Part shown: piece by piece, positions 1 through 8,300 of the stretch
Numbering within the stretch: position 1 is the first letter of the stretch
How the letters are laid out: each line of letters begins with the position of its first letter
Origin: Deltaproteobacteria bacterium
GTDB lineage: Bacteria > Desulfobacterota > DSM-4660 > Desulfatiglandales > Desulfatiglandaceae
Direction of reading: 5' to 3'
Assembly: GCA_019313765.1 (NCBI GenBank)
Contig: JAFDAP010000057.1
Coordinates: forward strand, 1-8,391
Length of the DNA: 8,391 nt
Translations under genes and position numbers: made by a program
The notes under the pieces: model-generated
What the model was told of the DNA's origin: nothing
Seen by the model: only the letters and a program-made list of their open reading frames with translations
The model's database searches: none

Positions 1-1
1 T

Positions 2-1702
2 GTAGGTATCTCTATCTCCACCTCTCACCAATTGGCCGGGGCACTGACCATGGCAAGGTTTATCAAAAATAGATATCCTTTCATACACGTAACATTAGGG
101 GGAAGACACATCCTCCGGCTTCAGGAATCCTTTATGAAAAGCCCCTCCTTTTTCCCCGAGTTTTGCCACAGCCTGATCATGGATAACGGAGAAAGGCCCC
201 TCTTAAAACTGATCCGACAACTGAAAACAGGCGGGTCACTCAGGGACGTCCCGAACCTGGTCTATTTTCATGAAGACCATTTGATCTTTAATGAAAAAGG
301 GCCCCATGAGCCGATCCCGGAAGTACCCCCTCCCGATTTCAGCGACCTTCCCCTGAAGGACTATTTAGCCCCGATCCCCATTATACCTGTCCGGTTATCC
401 GAGGGCTGCTACTGGGGCAAGTGCACATTTTGTTCCCGTTATGATAACAAAAAGTTTCAGACCATTCAGGCCGAGATGGCCGTCAAGCAGATGGAAGAAC
501 TGCAAAGGAAATACAATATCTCCTGTTTTACGGTCAATGATGATTGCCTGACACCCACTTACTTGGAAGCATTTTCCCGGGCCATTCTGGACAGAGGCCT
601 TCAAGTCAGTATCTCCCTCTGGTGCAAACCGGTGGGCTCTTTTACACGTGAAAGGCTGGATCTCCTTTCACAGGCTGGAGTGAGATTGATTCGGTGGGGC
701 ATTGAAACAGGGCATCCCAGAATCCTCAAGCTCATGAATAAGGGCACGAACCTGAAGGACGCCCTGAGGGTGCTCAAGGATGCTTCAGAGGCCGGAATAT
801 GGAACCATGCCACCGTGATCCTTGGATTCCCCACAGAAACCGAGGATGAGGCCCAAGAGACCATCAACTTTCTTTATAAGAACAGGGACATTATCCATTC
901 TTCCATCTTTTTCCGTTTTGTCCTGCTAAACCACTCGTATATTATCAAAAATCCCGATGAATTCGGCCTTCAATCCATTTCCCGGGAAGCAAACCCTTTT
1001 TCCTATGATTACCGGTTTACCTGCTCAAAGGGAATGGATACGGAGACCCTGTCACGGTTTTTGAGCAGGGCCCAGGAATACAGGATAGAAGAAATGTACG
1101 GGCATCCCTTCTGGTTCTATCTCCGAATTCGGGAATATCTGCTGCTTTACTCTGCCAAACACGGCCTTAAAAAAGTCATTGAATGGAGGGTGAACCCGCC
1201 GGATTTGTCCGTAAACACATCCGGAAACCGGATACAATACTTTTTTCAGAAGCCGGACGAGGTTCAATCCGAGGTCCTTGAAAAAATTTATGATCTGGTC
1301 GAATCCGGAGGTGAAGTTGGGGTATCGTGGGTAAGAGAAAATTTGAAACAGGCATTTTTAATAGGTTATGCCGTTGAACAGGACAGGATTGTCGGTGCCA
1401 TGGTCCATAAAAAACCTTTGAAAAAATATGTCACTCAAATCGAGGAAAAGACCAGCTTAGATCTCGAAGGGTATCTGGAGAGGGGATACACGTATGTGAG
1501 ACCCGAATTCAGGGGTTTGGGGGTTGGGGATCGACTCCTTAAGGGACTGGTCTCCGGGTCTTCGGGAAAGAAGATATATGTTACCATACGTATGGACAAT
1601 TTCCCTCCCATTCAATTGACACTGAGAAACAATATGAAACTCGCAGCAACCTATGTTAATGAAAGAACAGGCCATGAAATCGGTGTTTTCACAAGCCAGT
1701 AG
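2..1702 (+). CDS. B12-binding radical SAM protein with C-terminal GNAT-like acetyltransferase domain (5' partial)
   Basis: The reading frame is open from base 2, so the N-terminus lies outside the window; residues are counted from that codon (566 visible). A TTG at 32 could be taken as a start, but the codons before it (VGISISTSHQ) continue a cobalamin-binding fold that runs on to a TLGG turn and a DNGERPLLKLI block. Residues 1 to about 85 are therefore the end of a B12-binding domain; its DxHxxG-type motif would be upstream. The radical SAM core follows at about 130-345. It has cysteines at 136, 141 and 144 (CYWGKCTFC, spacing CX4CX2C), a GIETG strand at 233-237 and a VILGFPTET strand further on, as in the Elp3/MiaB-like fold. 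A mostly helical linker leads to a GNAT-like domain at about 422-566, with the acetyl-CoA loop RGLGVG at 504-509 and a late MDNFPP...LTLRNNMKL segment. By family, the enzyme should bind a 4Fe-4S cluster, SAM and cobalamin, and possibly acetyl-CoA. The substrate is unknown. It is soluble, with no membrane segment seen. The stop codon TAG at 1700-1702 lies inside a direct repeat. Confidence 0.9.
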   Translation, partial: VGISISTSHQLAGALTMARFIKNRYPFIHVTLGGRHILRLQESFMKSPSFFPEFCHSLIMDNGERPLLKLIRQLKTGGSLRDVPNLVYFHEDHLIFNEKGPHEPIPEVPPPDFSDLPLKDYLAPIPIIPVRLSEGCYWGKCTFCSRYDNKKFQTIQAEMAVKQMEELQRKYNISCFTVNDDCLTPTYLEAFSRAILDRGLQVSISLWCKPVGSFTRERLDLLSQAGVRLIRWGIETGHPRILKLMNKGTNLKDALRVLKDASEAGIWNHATVILGFPTETEDEAQETINFLYKNRDIIHSSIFFRFVLLNHSYIIKNPDEFGLQSISREANPFSYDYRFTCSKGMDTETLSRFLSRAQEYRIEEMYGHPFWFYLRIREYLLLYSAKHGLKKVIEWRVNPPDLSVNTSGNRIQYFFQKPDEVQSEVLEKIYDLVESGGEVGVSWVRENLKQAFLIGYAVEQDRIVGAMVHKKPLKKYVTQIEEKTSLDLEGYLERGYTYVRPEFRGLGVGDRLLKGLVSGSSGKKIYVTIRMDNFPPIQLTLRNNMKLAATYVNERTGHEIGVFTSQ

Positions 1703-1706
1703 GTAG

Positions 1707-1890
1707 TGTCCATCCAGAAATGGCCCTTTTCCGCAATCCCCCGCCTGCTTCGGGACAGGTCGGCGTCAATCGGCAGGGTTGGTTGTTCCCGCCCTTTAGG
1801 GGCGGGACGCCCCGCCTTGATCTTGCGAAAAATTGCTCATTTCTGAATTGGACACATCTTAGTGCCCTTTTTTGGTTTATGGGTGGGCAC
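1707..1890. mobile_element. MITE-like inverted-repeat element 1, non-coding
   Basis: A long imperfect inverted repeat pairs 1706-1736 with 1823-1855. Both arms read GTGTCCA...AGAAATG...TTTT.CGCAA when oriented alike; about 25 of 33 aligned positions match, with two one-base gaps. The flanking 7-mer TAGGTAG stands at 1700-1706 and at 1891-1897, which sets the outer limits used here. There is no open reading frame of useful size inside and no transposase fragment that I recognise, so it would move only in trans. An alternative reading has ends GTGTCC/GGGCAC flanked by TA dinucleotides (1704-1705 and 1891-1892), the target type of IS630/Tc1-mariner elements. The family is not identified. Confidence 0.5.
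1787..1807. repeat. GC-rich hairpin inside element 1
   Basis: TCCCGCCC (1787-1794) and GGGCGGGA (1800-1807) form a perfect 8-bp stem with a 5-base loop. No T-run follows, so it is not a classical intrinsic terminator, although it may slow or protect transcripts leaving the radical SAM gene. It lies in the central part of element 1. Confidence 0.6.
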
Positions 1891-1892
1891 TA
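1860..1892. repeat. 8-bp inverted repeat TAGTGCCC/GGGCACTA at the end of element 1
   Basis: TAGTGCCC at 1860-1867 and GGGCACTA at 1885-1892 are perfect inverted copies with a 17-base loop that contains a T6 run. TAGTGCCC differs by one base from TAGTGTCC at 1704-1711, the left end of element 1. The same terminal octamer is thus present three times in the block. This suggests either a second end or a partial duplication of the element's end. No T-run follows the stem on either strand, so a terminator is unlikely. Confidence 0.55.
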
Positions 1893-1893
1893 G

Positions 1894-2014
1894 GTAGCTT
1901 CTCAAAAAGTTAGGGTTAAAGCCGTGCCGGAGGCCCCGATAGCGGGATCTACGCTTCGCTTCGACAGGCAAGCCATGTTCACGTTCGGAGCCGCCGAATT
2001 TATTGAGAACTTAC
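1894..2014. mobile_element. MITE-like inverted-repeat element 2, non-coding (121 bp)
   Basis: The ends GTAGCTTCTCAA (1894-1905) and TTGAGAACTTAC (2003-2014) are inverted copies with two mismatches. The similarity continues inward to about 1915 and 1993, with 16 of 22 positions matching. The right end is followed at once by the GCCAGTAG repeat. The interior is rich in GC and codes for nothing recognisable. The left end coincides with the right copy of TAGGTAG that flanks element 1, which suggests element 1 went in exactly at this boundary. The element family is not identified. Confidence 0.45.
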
Positions 2015-2031
2015 GCCAGTAGATGTTCAAT
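2003..2031 (+). promoter_or_regulatory. Possible sigma70-type promoter for recCB
   Basis: TTGAGA (2003-2008, five of six consensus bases) lies 17 bases before TTCAAT (2026-2031, four of six). It is about 40 bases upstream of the recC start. The -35-like hexamer lies inside the right arm of element 2, so the promoter, if real, would be partly supplied by the inserted repeat. The -10-like hexamer is weak, and this remains a consensus match only. Confidence 0.25.
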
Positions 2032-2062
2032 GAGTCAAGCGCTGTCTATCCTGTCCAAAAAT

Positions 2063-2069
2063 AGGGGGA
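2063..2069 (+). promoter_or_regulatory. Ribosome binding site setting the TTG start of recC
   Basis: AGGGGGA sits four bases before TTG at 2074-2076. An in-frame TAA at 2071-2073 rules out any earlier start. The next in-frame ATG is codon 43, which would remove the SNRL and VQS-GM blocks conserved in RecC. The TTG is therefore the best start, giving an N-terminus very close in length to that of E. coli RecC. Confidence 0.7.
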
Positions 2070-2073
2070 TTAA

Positions 2074-5000
2074 TTGCCTGGCCTGAAATTGTTCACCAGC
2101 AACAGGCTGGAAATTTTGGCCGATAAACTGGCGGAATTCCTGAGCCAACCGCTTGCCTCTCCCCTTGATACGGAGGTCATAGTGGTCCAGAGCAGGGGCA
2201 TGGAGCGTTGGGTATCAATGCAACTTGCCCGGCGCCAGGGGATCTGCGCAAATTTGATGTTCCCTTTTCCCACCGCCTTTGCCCAGGATGTTTTTCGCAA
2301 GGTCCTTTCCGATCTTCCGGAACGGTCACCCTTTGACCCTGAAATAATCACCTGGCGCATAATGAAACTTCTTCCATCCTGCATCACCAGGCCCGGCTTT
2401 GAGGGACTCGGGGCCTATCTCAAGGATGCCGGGGACAGGCTTAAGCGTCTCCAGCTTTCCGAAAGGATAGCAGACACCATTGACCAGTACCTGCTCTTTC
2501 GGCCGCAGATGATTTTTGAGTGGGAAAAGGGAAAGGAAAACCACTGGCAGGCCGAACTCTTTAGAGAACTGGTCAAAGAATGCGGAAAAGTGCACAGGGC
2601 CGCGCTCGGCAAGGCACTCCTGAAGGCGATAAAAGGATCAACCTCCCGGCTGCAGGGCCTTCCCGAAAGGGTCTCGGTCTTCGGCATATCCGCACTTCCC
2701 CGGTTTCACATACAGATCTTTTCGGCTATCAGCCGGTTCACGGAAGTAAACCTGTTTCTAATGAATCCCTGCAGGGAATACTGGGGCGATATCGTCTCTG
2801 AATGGGAGATGAAAAGAAAAATGTTTGTACAGGGCGGAAAAGATCTCACCTTCGAAGAACTGCACTTAGAAAAAGGGAACAGCCTTCTTGGATCCATGGG
2901 GGCATTGGGGAGGGATTTTTTTGATCTGGTAAACGAGACCCATGTGGAAGAGTTTGCATGTTTTGAGGATCATAAAGAGGACAGCCTGCTTGCCTTTATT
3001 AAGTCCGACATCCTGAACCTTCGGGATTCAGGGCAAAGATTAGACAATAAGAAGTTCGTTGATGACAAGGACGTGTCCGTCCAGGTCCATTCTTGTCACA
3101 GTCCCATGAGGGAAATGGAGGTCTTGAACGACCGGCTTCTTGATATGTTTGAAAAGGACCCGGACCTAAGCCCTGAAGATGTCTTAGTCATGACGCCCGA
3201 TATAGAGGAATATACTCCATATATTCGGGCCGTATTTGATGTGCCGGCGGATGACAAAAGCAAAATCCCTTTCAGCATTGCAGATCGAAGTGTCCGCAAG
3301 GAAAGTGAGATTATCGATACATTTTTATCAATCCTCGATCTTTCAGGCAGCCGGTTCGGGGCCTCTCAGGTTATGGCCATCTTAGAATCGCCGGCAGTCC
3401 GGCGCAGGTTCGGTATTGAAGAAGCGGACCTTGGCCTTTTTCAAAGGTGGTTGGTGGATACTCGCATACGGTGGGGAATAGACGGGCAAAGCCGGGCCGA
3501 CATAGGGCTTCCCGGATTTTCCGAAAATACCTGGAGGGCCGGGTTGGAAAGACTCCTTTTGGGATATGCCATGCCAGGCCGTGATGAAAACATGTTCGAA
3601 GGGGTCCTCCCTTACGACTTTTTGGAAGGCGGTGACGCCGTTGTCTTAGGCAGATTCACGGAATTCACGGAGCTGCTCATTACGCATGTCACATCCCTTG
3701 TCAGGCCACGCACCCTGAGTGAGTGGTCCGAAAACCTGAAAAGGCTCCTTGAATGTTTTTTCATGCCCGATGAAACCATGGAAAGGGAAATGCAGGTTAT
3801 ACGCGGCGCACTCGGTGACCTGGTAAGGATTGAGGAGATAACGGCCTTTGATGAAAAGATCGACATCAACGTCGTCAAATGGCATTTGGGCCATAGCCTT
3901 GAAAGGGAAGGCTTTGGTTTTGGTTTTATTTCCGGAGGCATTACATTCTGCGCCATGCTGCCCATGCGAAGCATTCCCTTCAAGGTCATTTGCTTAGTGG
4001 GTATGAATAATGATGCCTATCCAAGGCAGTCCAAACCGTTAAGTTTTGATCTCATGGCGCAAAATGTTCAACCCGGCGACCGGTCCCGGCGCGATGACGA
4101 CCGGTATCTCTTTTTAGAGGTAATCCTTTCGGCAAGGAAGACATTGTATCTCAGTCATGTGGGCCAGAGCATACGGGACAACAGCCTTATCCCCCCATCC
4201 GTCTTAGTGAGCGAACTCCTGGACTACATCGAGCAGGGTTTTGAAATCTTCGGCAACAGCATTTTGGCAAGTATTGTGACAAAGCACCGGCTCCAGTCCT
4301 TCAGCCCTGAATATTTTAAGAAAAACGAAAACCTTTTCAGCTATTCAAGGGAAAACCTGCGGGTTGCACAAGGCATGATGGAGGATCGCAGGGAACCGGC
4401 CCCTTTTATTTCCAGGGGGCTTTCCGGTTCGGCCCTGCAAGAATGGAAAAGGGTTGATCTGGACGATCTGTGCGGCTTTTTCGGCAATCCCTCAAAGTTT
4501 CTGCTTGAAAGACGTCTGCGGATCTATCTCAGGGAAAATGCCTCGATCCTGGAAGAGAGAGAGGCTTTTGACATAAACGGACTTGAAAAGTACCTGCTCG
4601 AGGAGAATCTGATAAAGCGAAGACTTGAAGGCCGAAACCTCAAGGATTTCTTTCCTTCCACAAGGGCAGTTGGTCTTCTTCCGCACGGCACGGTAGGAGA
4701 ATGCACATATGAAGGCCTCAGCCGTGGTGTCGAAGGCTTTGCTGAAAAAATTGCGCCCTACATGAAGGAAAAGGCCCTCGAACCCCTTGATGTTGATTTT
4801 CCTATAGCGGGTTTCAGGATAACAGGATGCATCCGGTCCATTTACCCCGAGAGATTGGTCCAATACCGCTATGCAGGGGTAAAGCCCAAAGACCGTGTTA
4901 AGGTGTGGATTTACCATCTGGTCCTTAACACCATCAAGGCGGATCATTATCCTCGAACCTCCATGCTTGCGGGTCTTATGCCAAAAGGCAAGGATTCCGA

Positions 5001-5340
5001 ATGGGTCGCGTGGGAATACCCTTCAATGGAAAAAGGCGAAGCGATTCTTGAGGACCTATTTGAGAAATACCGGGCCGGACTCGTAATGCCGCTTCATTTT
5101 TTTCCAGGGTCCTCATGGGAATATGCCCGATTGCTTCTTGAAAAAAGCAAGTCGGAAGAGGATGCCCTTCGAAACGCCAGCAATACCTGGGAAGGAAGCG
5201 ATTATAGCAGGGGTGAGTGCGAAGATCCTTACTACCAATTGTGTTTCGGTAACACCGAGCCCCTTGATTCGGAGTTTCAATTGATTGCGGAAGAGGTATT
5301 CGGGCCATTGTTACAGCACCAGGAAGAAATTAAAGCATGA
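2074..5340 (+). CDS. recC: RecBCD enzyme subunit RecC (exodeoxyribonuclease V gamma chain)
   Basis: This 1088-residue protein is close in length to E. coli RecC (1122) and matches it from end to end. RecC is the non-catalytic subunit of RecBCD: its helicase-like and nuclease-like folds are inactive, it splits the DNA duplex with a pin, and it scans the 3' strand for Chi. Conserved blocks include SNRL (9-12), VQSRGM (38-43), DQYL...RP (137-144), HRA (174-176), GISALP (204-209), NPCREYWGD (231-239), LPMRSIPFKV (629-638) and GDRSRRDDDRYLFLE (668-682). No active Walker A motif was seen, as expected. The start is TTG with AGGGGGA ahead of it. The stop overlaps the recB start as ATGA, so the two are probably translationally coupled. 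E. coli has ptrA between recC and recB; here they are adjacent. Several positions that line the Chi-reading tunnel in E. coli differ here (see findings). The protein acts in the cytoplasm on double-strand DNA ends. Confidence 0.97.
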   Translation: MPGLKLFTSNRLEILADKLAEFLSQPLASPLDTEVIVVQSRGMERWVSMQLARRQGICANLMFPFPTAFAQDVFRKVLSDLPERSPFDPEIITWRIMKLLPSCITRPGFEGLGAYLKDAGDRLKRLQLSERIADTIDQYLLFRPQMIFEWEKGKENHWQAELFRELVKECGKVHRAALGKALLKAIKGSTSRLQGLPERVSVFGISALPRFHIQIFSAISRFTEVNLFLMNPCREYWGDIVSEWEMKRKMFVQGGKDLTFEELHLEKGNSLLGSMGALGRDFFDLVNETHVEEFACFEDHKEDSLLAFIKSDILNLRDSGQRLDNKKFVDDKDVSVQVHSCHSPMREMEVLNDRLLDMFEKDPDLSPEDVLVMTPDIEEYTPYIRAVFDVPADDKSKIPFSIADRSVRKESEIIDTFLSILDLSGSRFGASQVMAILESPAVRRRFGIEEADLGLFQRWLVDTRIRWGIDGQSRADIGLPGFSENTWRAGLERLLLGYAMPGRDENMFEGVLPYDFLEGGDAVVLGRFTEFTELLITHVTSLVRPRTLSEWSENLKRLLECFFMPDETMEREMQVIRGALGDLVRIEEITAFDEKIDINVVKWHLGHSLEREGFGFGFISGGITFCAMLPMRSIPFKVICLVGMNNDAYPRQSKPLSFDLMAQNVQPGDRSRRDDDRYLFLEVILSARKTLYLSHVGQSIRDNSLIPPSVLVSELLDYIEQGFEIFGNSILASIVTKHRLQSFSPEYFKKNENLFSYSRENLRVAQGMMEDRREPAPFISRGLSGSALQEWKRVDLDDLCGFFGNPSKFLLERRLRIYLRENASILEEREAFDINGLEKYLLEENLIKRRLEGRNLKDFFPSTRAVGLLPHGTVGECTYEGLSRGVEGFAEKIAPYMKEKALEPLDVDFPIAGFRITGCIRSIYPERLVQYRYAGVKPKDRVKVWIYHLVLNTIKADHYPRTSMLAGLMPKGKDSEWVAWEYPSMEKGEAILEDLFEKYRAGLVMPLHFFPGSSWEYARLLLEKSKSEEDALRNASNTWEGSDYSRGECEDPYYQLCFGNTEPLDSEFQLIAEEVFGPLLQHQEEIKA

Positions 5341-8300
5341 CACAAATCAACAACTTCGATCTCCTGAACAGTCCGCTTAAGGGCACAAACCTCATCGAGG
5401 CAAGTGCGGGAACGGGGAAGACCTATGCCATTACAGGTCTCTTTCTAAGGCTGATCTTAGAGAAAAACCTGTCAGTAAACGAGATACTCGTGGTTACCTT
5501 TACCGAGGCCGCCACCCATGAGTTGAAAGACAGGATTCGCAACAAGTTGCGTCGTGCCATGGAGGCATTCTCAGGCGCATCGAGTGACGATGCCCTGTTG
5601 AATGATCTTGTAAAAAAAAATTTGGACAACAAAACCGCATTGGCAAGTCTCAGAGAGGCGCTTCGGGACTTTGATAAGGCCGCCATATTTACCATACACG
5701 GGTTCTCAAGGAGAGTGCTCCACGAAAATGCCTTTGAAAGCGGGTGTCTCTTTGATACGGAACTGGTGACTGAGCAGGAGAATCTCAAAAGGGAAATCGT
5801 TGATGATTTCTGGCGAAGGCATTTTTATCAGGCGTCTCCTCTTTTTGTTAATTATGCGCTTCACAAAAAATTCAGTCCGAATGGCCTCCTCTCGCTTCTT
5901 CGGGACAGGCTTGCCCGGCCTTATCTTAAGATCATACCGCAGGTTGAAATCCCCGACACTTCAGAGCGGGAAAAGGAATTCAGGGCGTTCTTTGATGATG
6001 TTTGTAATGCCTGGAAGTCTGCAAGGGCGAAGGTTGAAAATATGCTTGCAACCGATGAAGGTCTTAGCAGGGTCAAATACGGAAAGGCAAAGGTCCCCCT
6101 CTGGATTGAGGCCATGGATCGTTATTTGGCTTCATGGGTTAATAATCCGGTATTGTTCAATGGCTTTGGGAAATTTACCTCCGGCGAGCTAAAAGTTTCC
6201 GTAAAAAAAAGTTGTATACCTCCGGCCCATCCGTTCTTTGAACTATGCGAAAGGCTGAAGCAGAGTCATGAGGAACTGGAAAGGGTTTTTGAAGAGCGGC
6301 TCTTAGGGCTTAAAGCCGTCCTGTTTCATTATGCGGAAGATGAGCTTGCAAAGAGAAAAGAGGAAAAAAACGTCCAGTCCTTTGATGATCTGTTGCTCAA
6401 ACTCTACCGGGCCTTAAAGGAAAAGGGCGGAGAATACCTTGCAAGGGCCATGCGCAAAAAATTCCGGGCCGCGCTCATAGATGAATTCCAGGACACGGAC
6501 CCGGTCCAGTATGCCATCTTCAATCAGGTCTTCGGCGCCAGGGACAGCGCCCTCTTTTTGATCGGTGATCCCAAACAAGCCATATACGGTTTTCGCGGTG
6601 CCGACATATTCGCATACATGAAGGCCAAAAAGGATGTGGCATTTCAGCACACCCTCAGCGAGAACTGGCGTTCCGATCCGGGCCTGATCGCCGCGATAAA
6701 TGCCGTCTTCGGAGGCAAAAAACTTCCCTTTGTCTATGACGAAATCCCTTTTAACCCGGCAGTCCCGGCACCTAAGAAGGACCCGGAGGTGCTTGAATTA
6801 AACGGAAAAACCGAATCGCCTTTTCAGCTTTGGTTTCTTGAAGCGAAAAAAGTTACGAATTCCGGAAAGCCCATAAGCAAGTCATTGGCAAGCCAACTCA
6901 TTCCCGGGGCGGTGGCAGCAGAGATTTCAAGGCTCCTTGCCCTTGGCAGAAAGGGCCTCGCCCTTTTAGGCAAAAAACCGCTCACGGAAGGGGATATCGC
7001 CGTACTGGTAAGAACCAATGCCCAGGCCCGGCTTGTACAGGAGGCCTTAGCGGCGCTGAATATCCCCGGTGTTCTTTTCAGCACGGGCAACCTCTTTGAT
7101 TCCCATGAGGCATTGGAAATGGAAAGGGTCCTTTTGGCCGTTTCCCACCCGAAAAATGAGCGGCATATAAGAGCGGCCCTGACAACAGATATGATGGGTC
7201 TTAAGGGTGAGGACCTGGATATCCTGATGGATGATGAAACCGGATGGGAAGAATGGATTGCCAAATTCAGGATGTATCACGATCTCTGGAATGAGCGCGG
7301 CTTTATCAGGATGTTCCGGTATCTGCTATTACAGGAAGAGGTCCTGCCCCGGCTCATGTCTTTGAAAGATGGAGAGAGGCGCAATACCAACCTGCTCCAT
7401 CTTACGGAAGTCCTGCAACAGACATCTGTTGAAAAAAAGCTCGGCATGACAGAGTCCCTGAAATGGCTTTCGGAACAGAGAGACGAGAGTACACCCAGGC
7501 TGGAGGAACACCAACTGCGCCTGGAAAGCGATGAAAATGCCGTCAAACTCGTCACCGTCCATAAGAGCAAGGGTCTCGAGTATCCCGTTGTTTTCTGCCC
7601 CTTTTCCTGGGACGGGTCAAAGATCAAAAAATCCAACAAGCCTTTTTTGTTCCACAACGAAGCCCAAGAGAGAACACCTACCCTGGACCTTGGCTCAGAA
7701 GAGAGGGATGAAAACCGCGCGTTTGCTGAAAAGGAGCTTTTGGCGGAAAACCTGCGGCTCCTCTATGTGGCATTGACACGCGCCAAAAACCGCTGTTACT
7801 TAGTCTGGGGCCGTTTCAGCCAGGGCGAGACTTCGGCACCTGCCTACCTTCTTCATCAACCGGAATCCTTTGAAACCGGAAATGTTGTCCAGGCTATTGC
7901 AGAAAGGTATAATGGTCTGACGGATGAGGCCGTTAAGGAGGAACTAAGAGCCGCCGTGTCCAAGGCCGAAGGCACCATCACCCTGTCCGCAATGCCGGCA
8001 GGCCAGACCGGCGAGACATATACTCCTTTGCCCGGCAGGAAGACCGCCTTGAGTTGCCGTGAGTTTTCAGGAGGCATAGACCGCCTGTGGCGCATCTCAA
8101 GTTTTTCATCTTTGACATCCGGCCGGCCGCACATGGACGAAACCGCCGATCGGGACGCAATCACTTTCTCTAATGGCCGGGATCAAGATGAGGTTGAAGA
8201 ACCAGTGATTGGGGAAATGCCTTTGAACATATTCTCCTTTCCAAAGGGAACAAAGCCGGGGTCCTTTCTGCATGACATACTCGAGCACCTGGACTTTACT

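Larger units (their letters stand above)
1695..2022. repeat. 8-bp direct repeat GCCAGTAG bracketing the intergenic insertion block
   Basis: GCCAGTAG occurs at 1695-1702 and again at 2015-2022. The left copy holds the last bases and the TAG stop of the radical SAM gene. The right copy directly abuts the outer end of the right arm of the inverted-repeat element at 1894-2014. This is what a target-site duplication would look like. Removing 1703-2022 restores one copy of the repeat and leaves 51 bases between the upstream stop and the recC start. The repeat is seen directly; its origin as a duplication is inferred. Confidence 0.5.

Noticed and set aside
32..34. TTG at 32 as the true start of the radical SAM gene
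   Set aside because: The same frame is open to the window edge, and the upstream codons fit a B12-binding domain, so the gene is truncated by the window and does not start here.
1748..1759. The 12-mer CTTCGGGACAGG shared with recB at 5898-5909
   Set aside because: One exact 12-base match is expected by chance in a window of this size, and the surrounding bases do not extend the similarity into a clear repeat.
1744..1759. Small CCTG...CAGG hairpin in the spacer as a terminator
   Set aside because: The stem is only four base pairs and no T-run follows it.
4492..4947. A 151-codon minus-strand open frame within recC, and similar minus-strand frames across recC and recB
   Set aside because: They are opposite well-conserved RecC/RecB coding sequence and show no family resemblance or independent start signals.
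5800..6192. A 130-codon plus-strand open frame within recB
   Set aside because: It lies in another frame of the intact recB, has no recognisable motif, and is low-value arginine/leucine-rich translation typical of a shadow frame.
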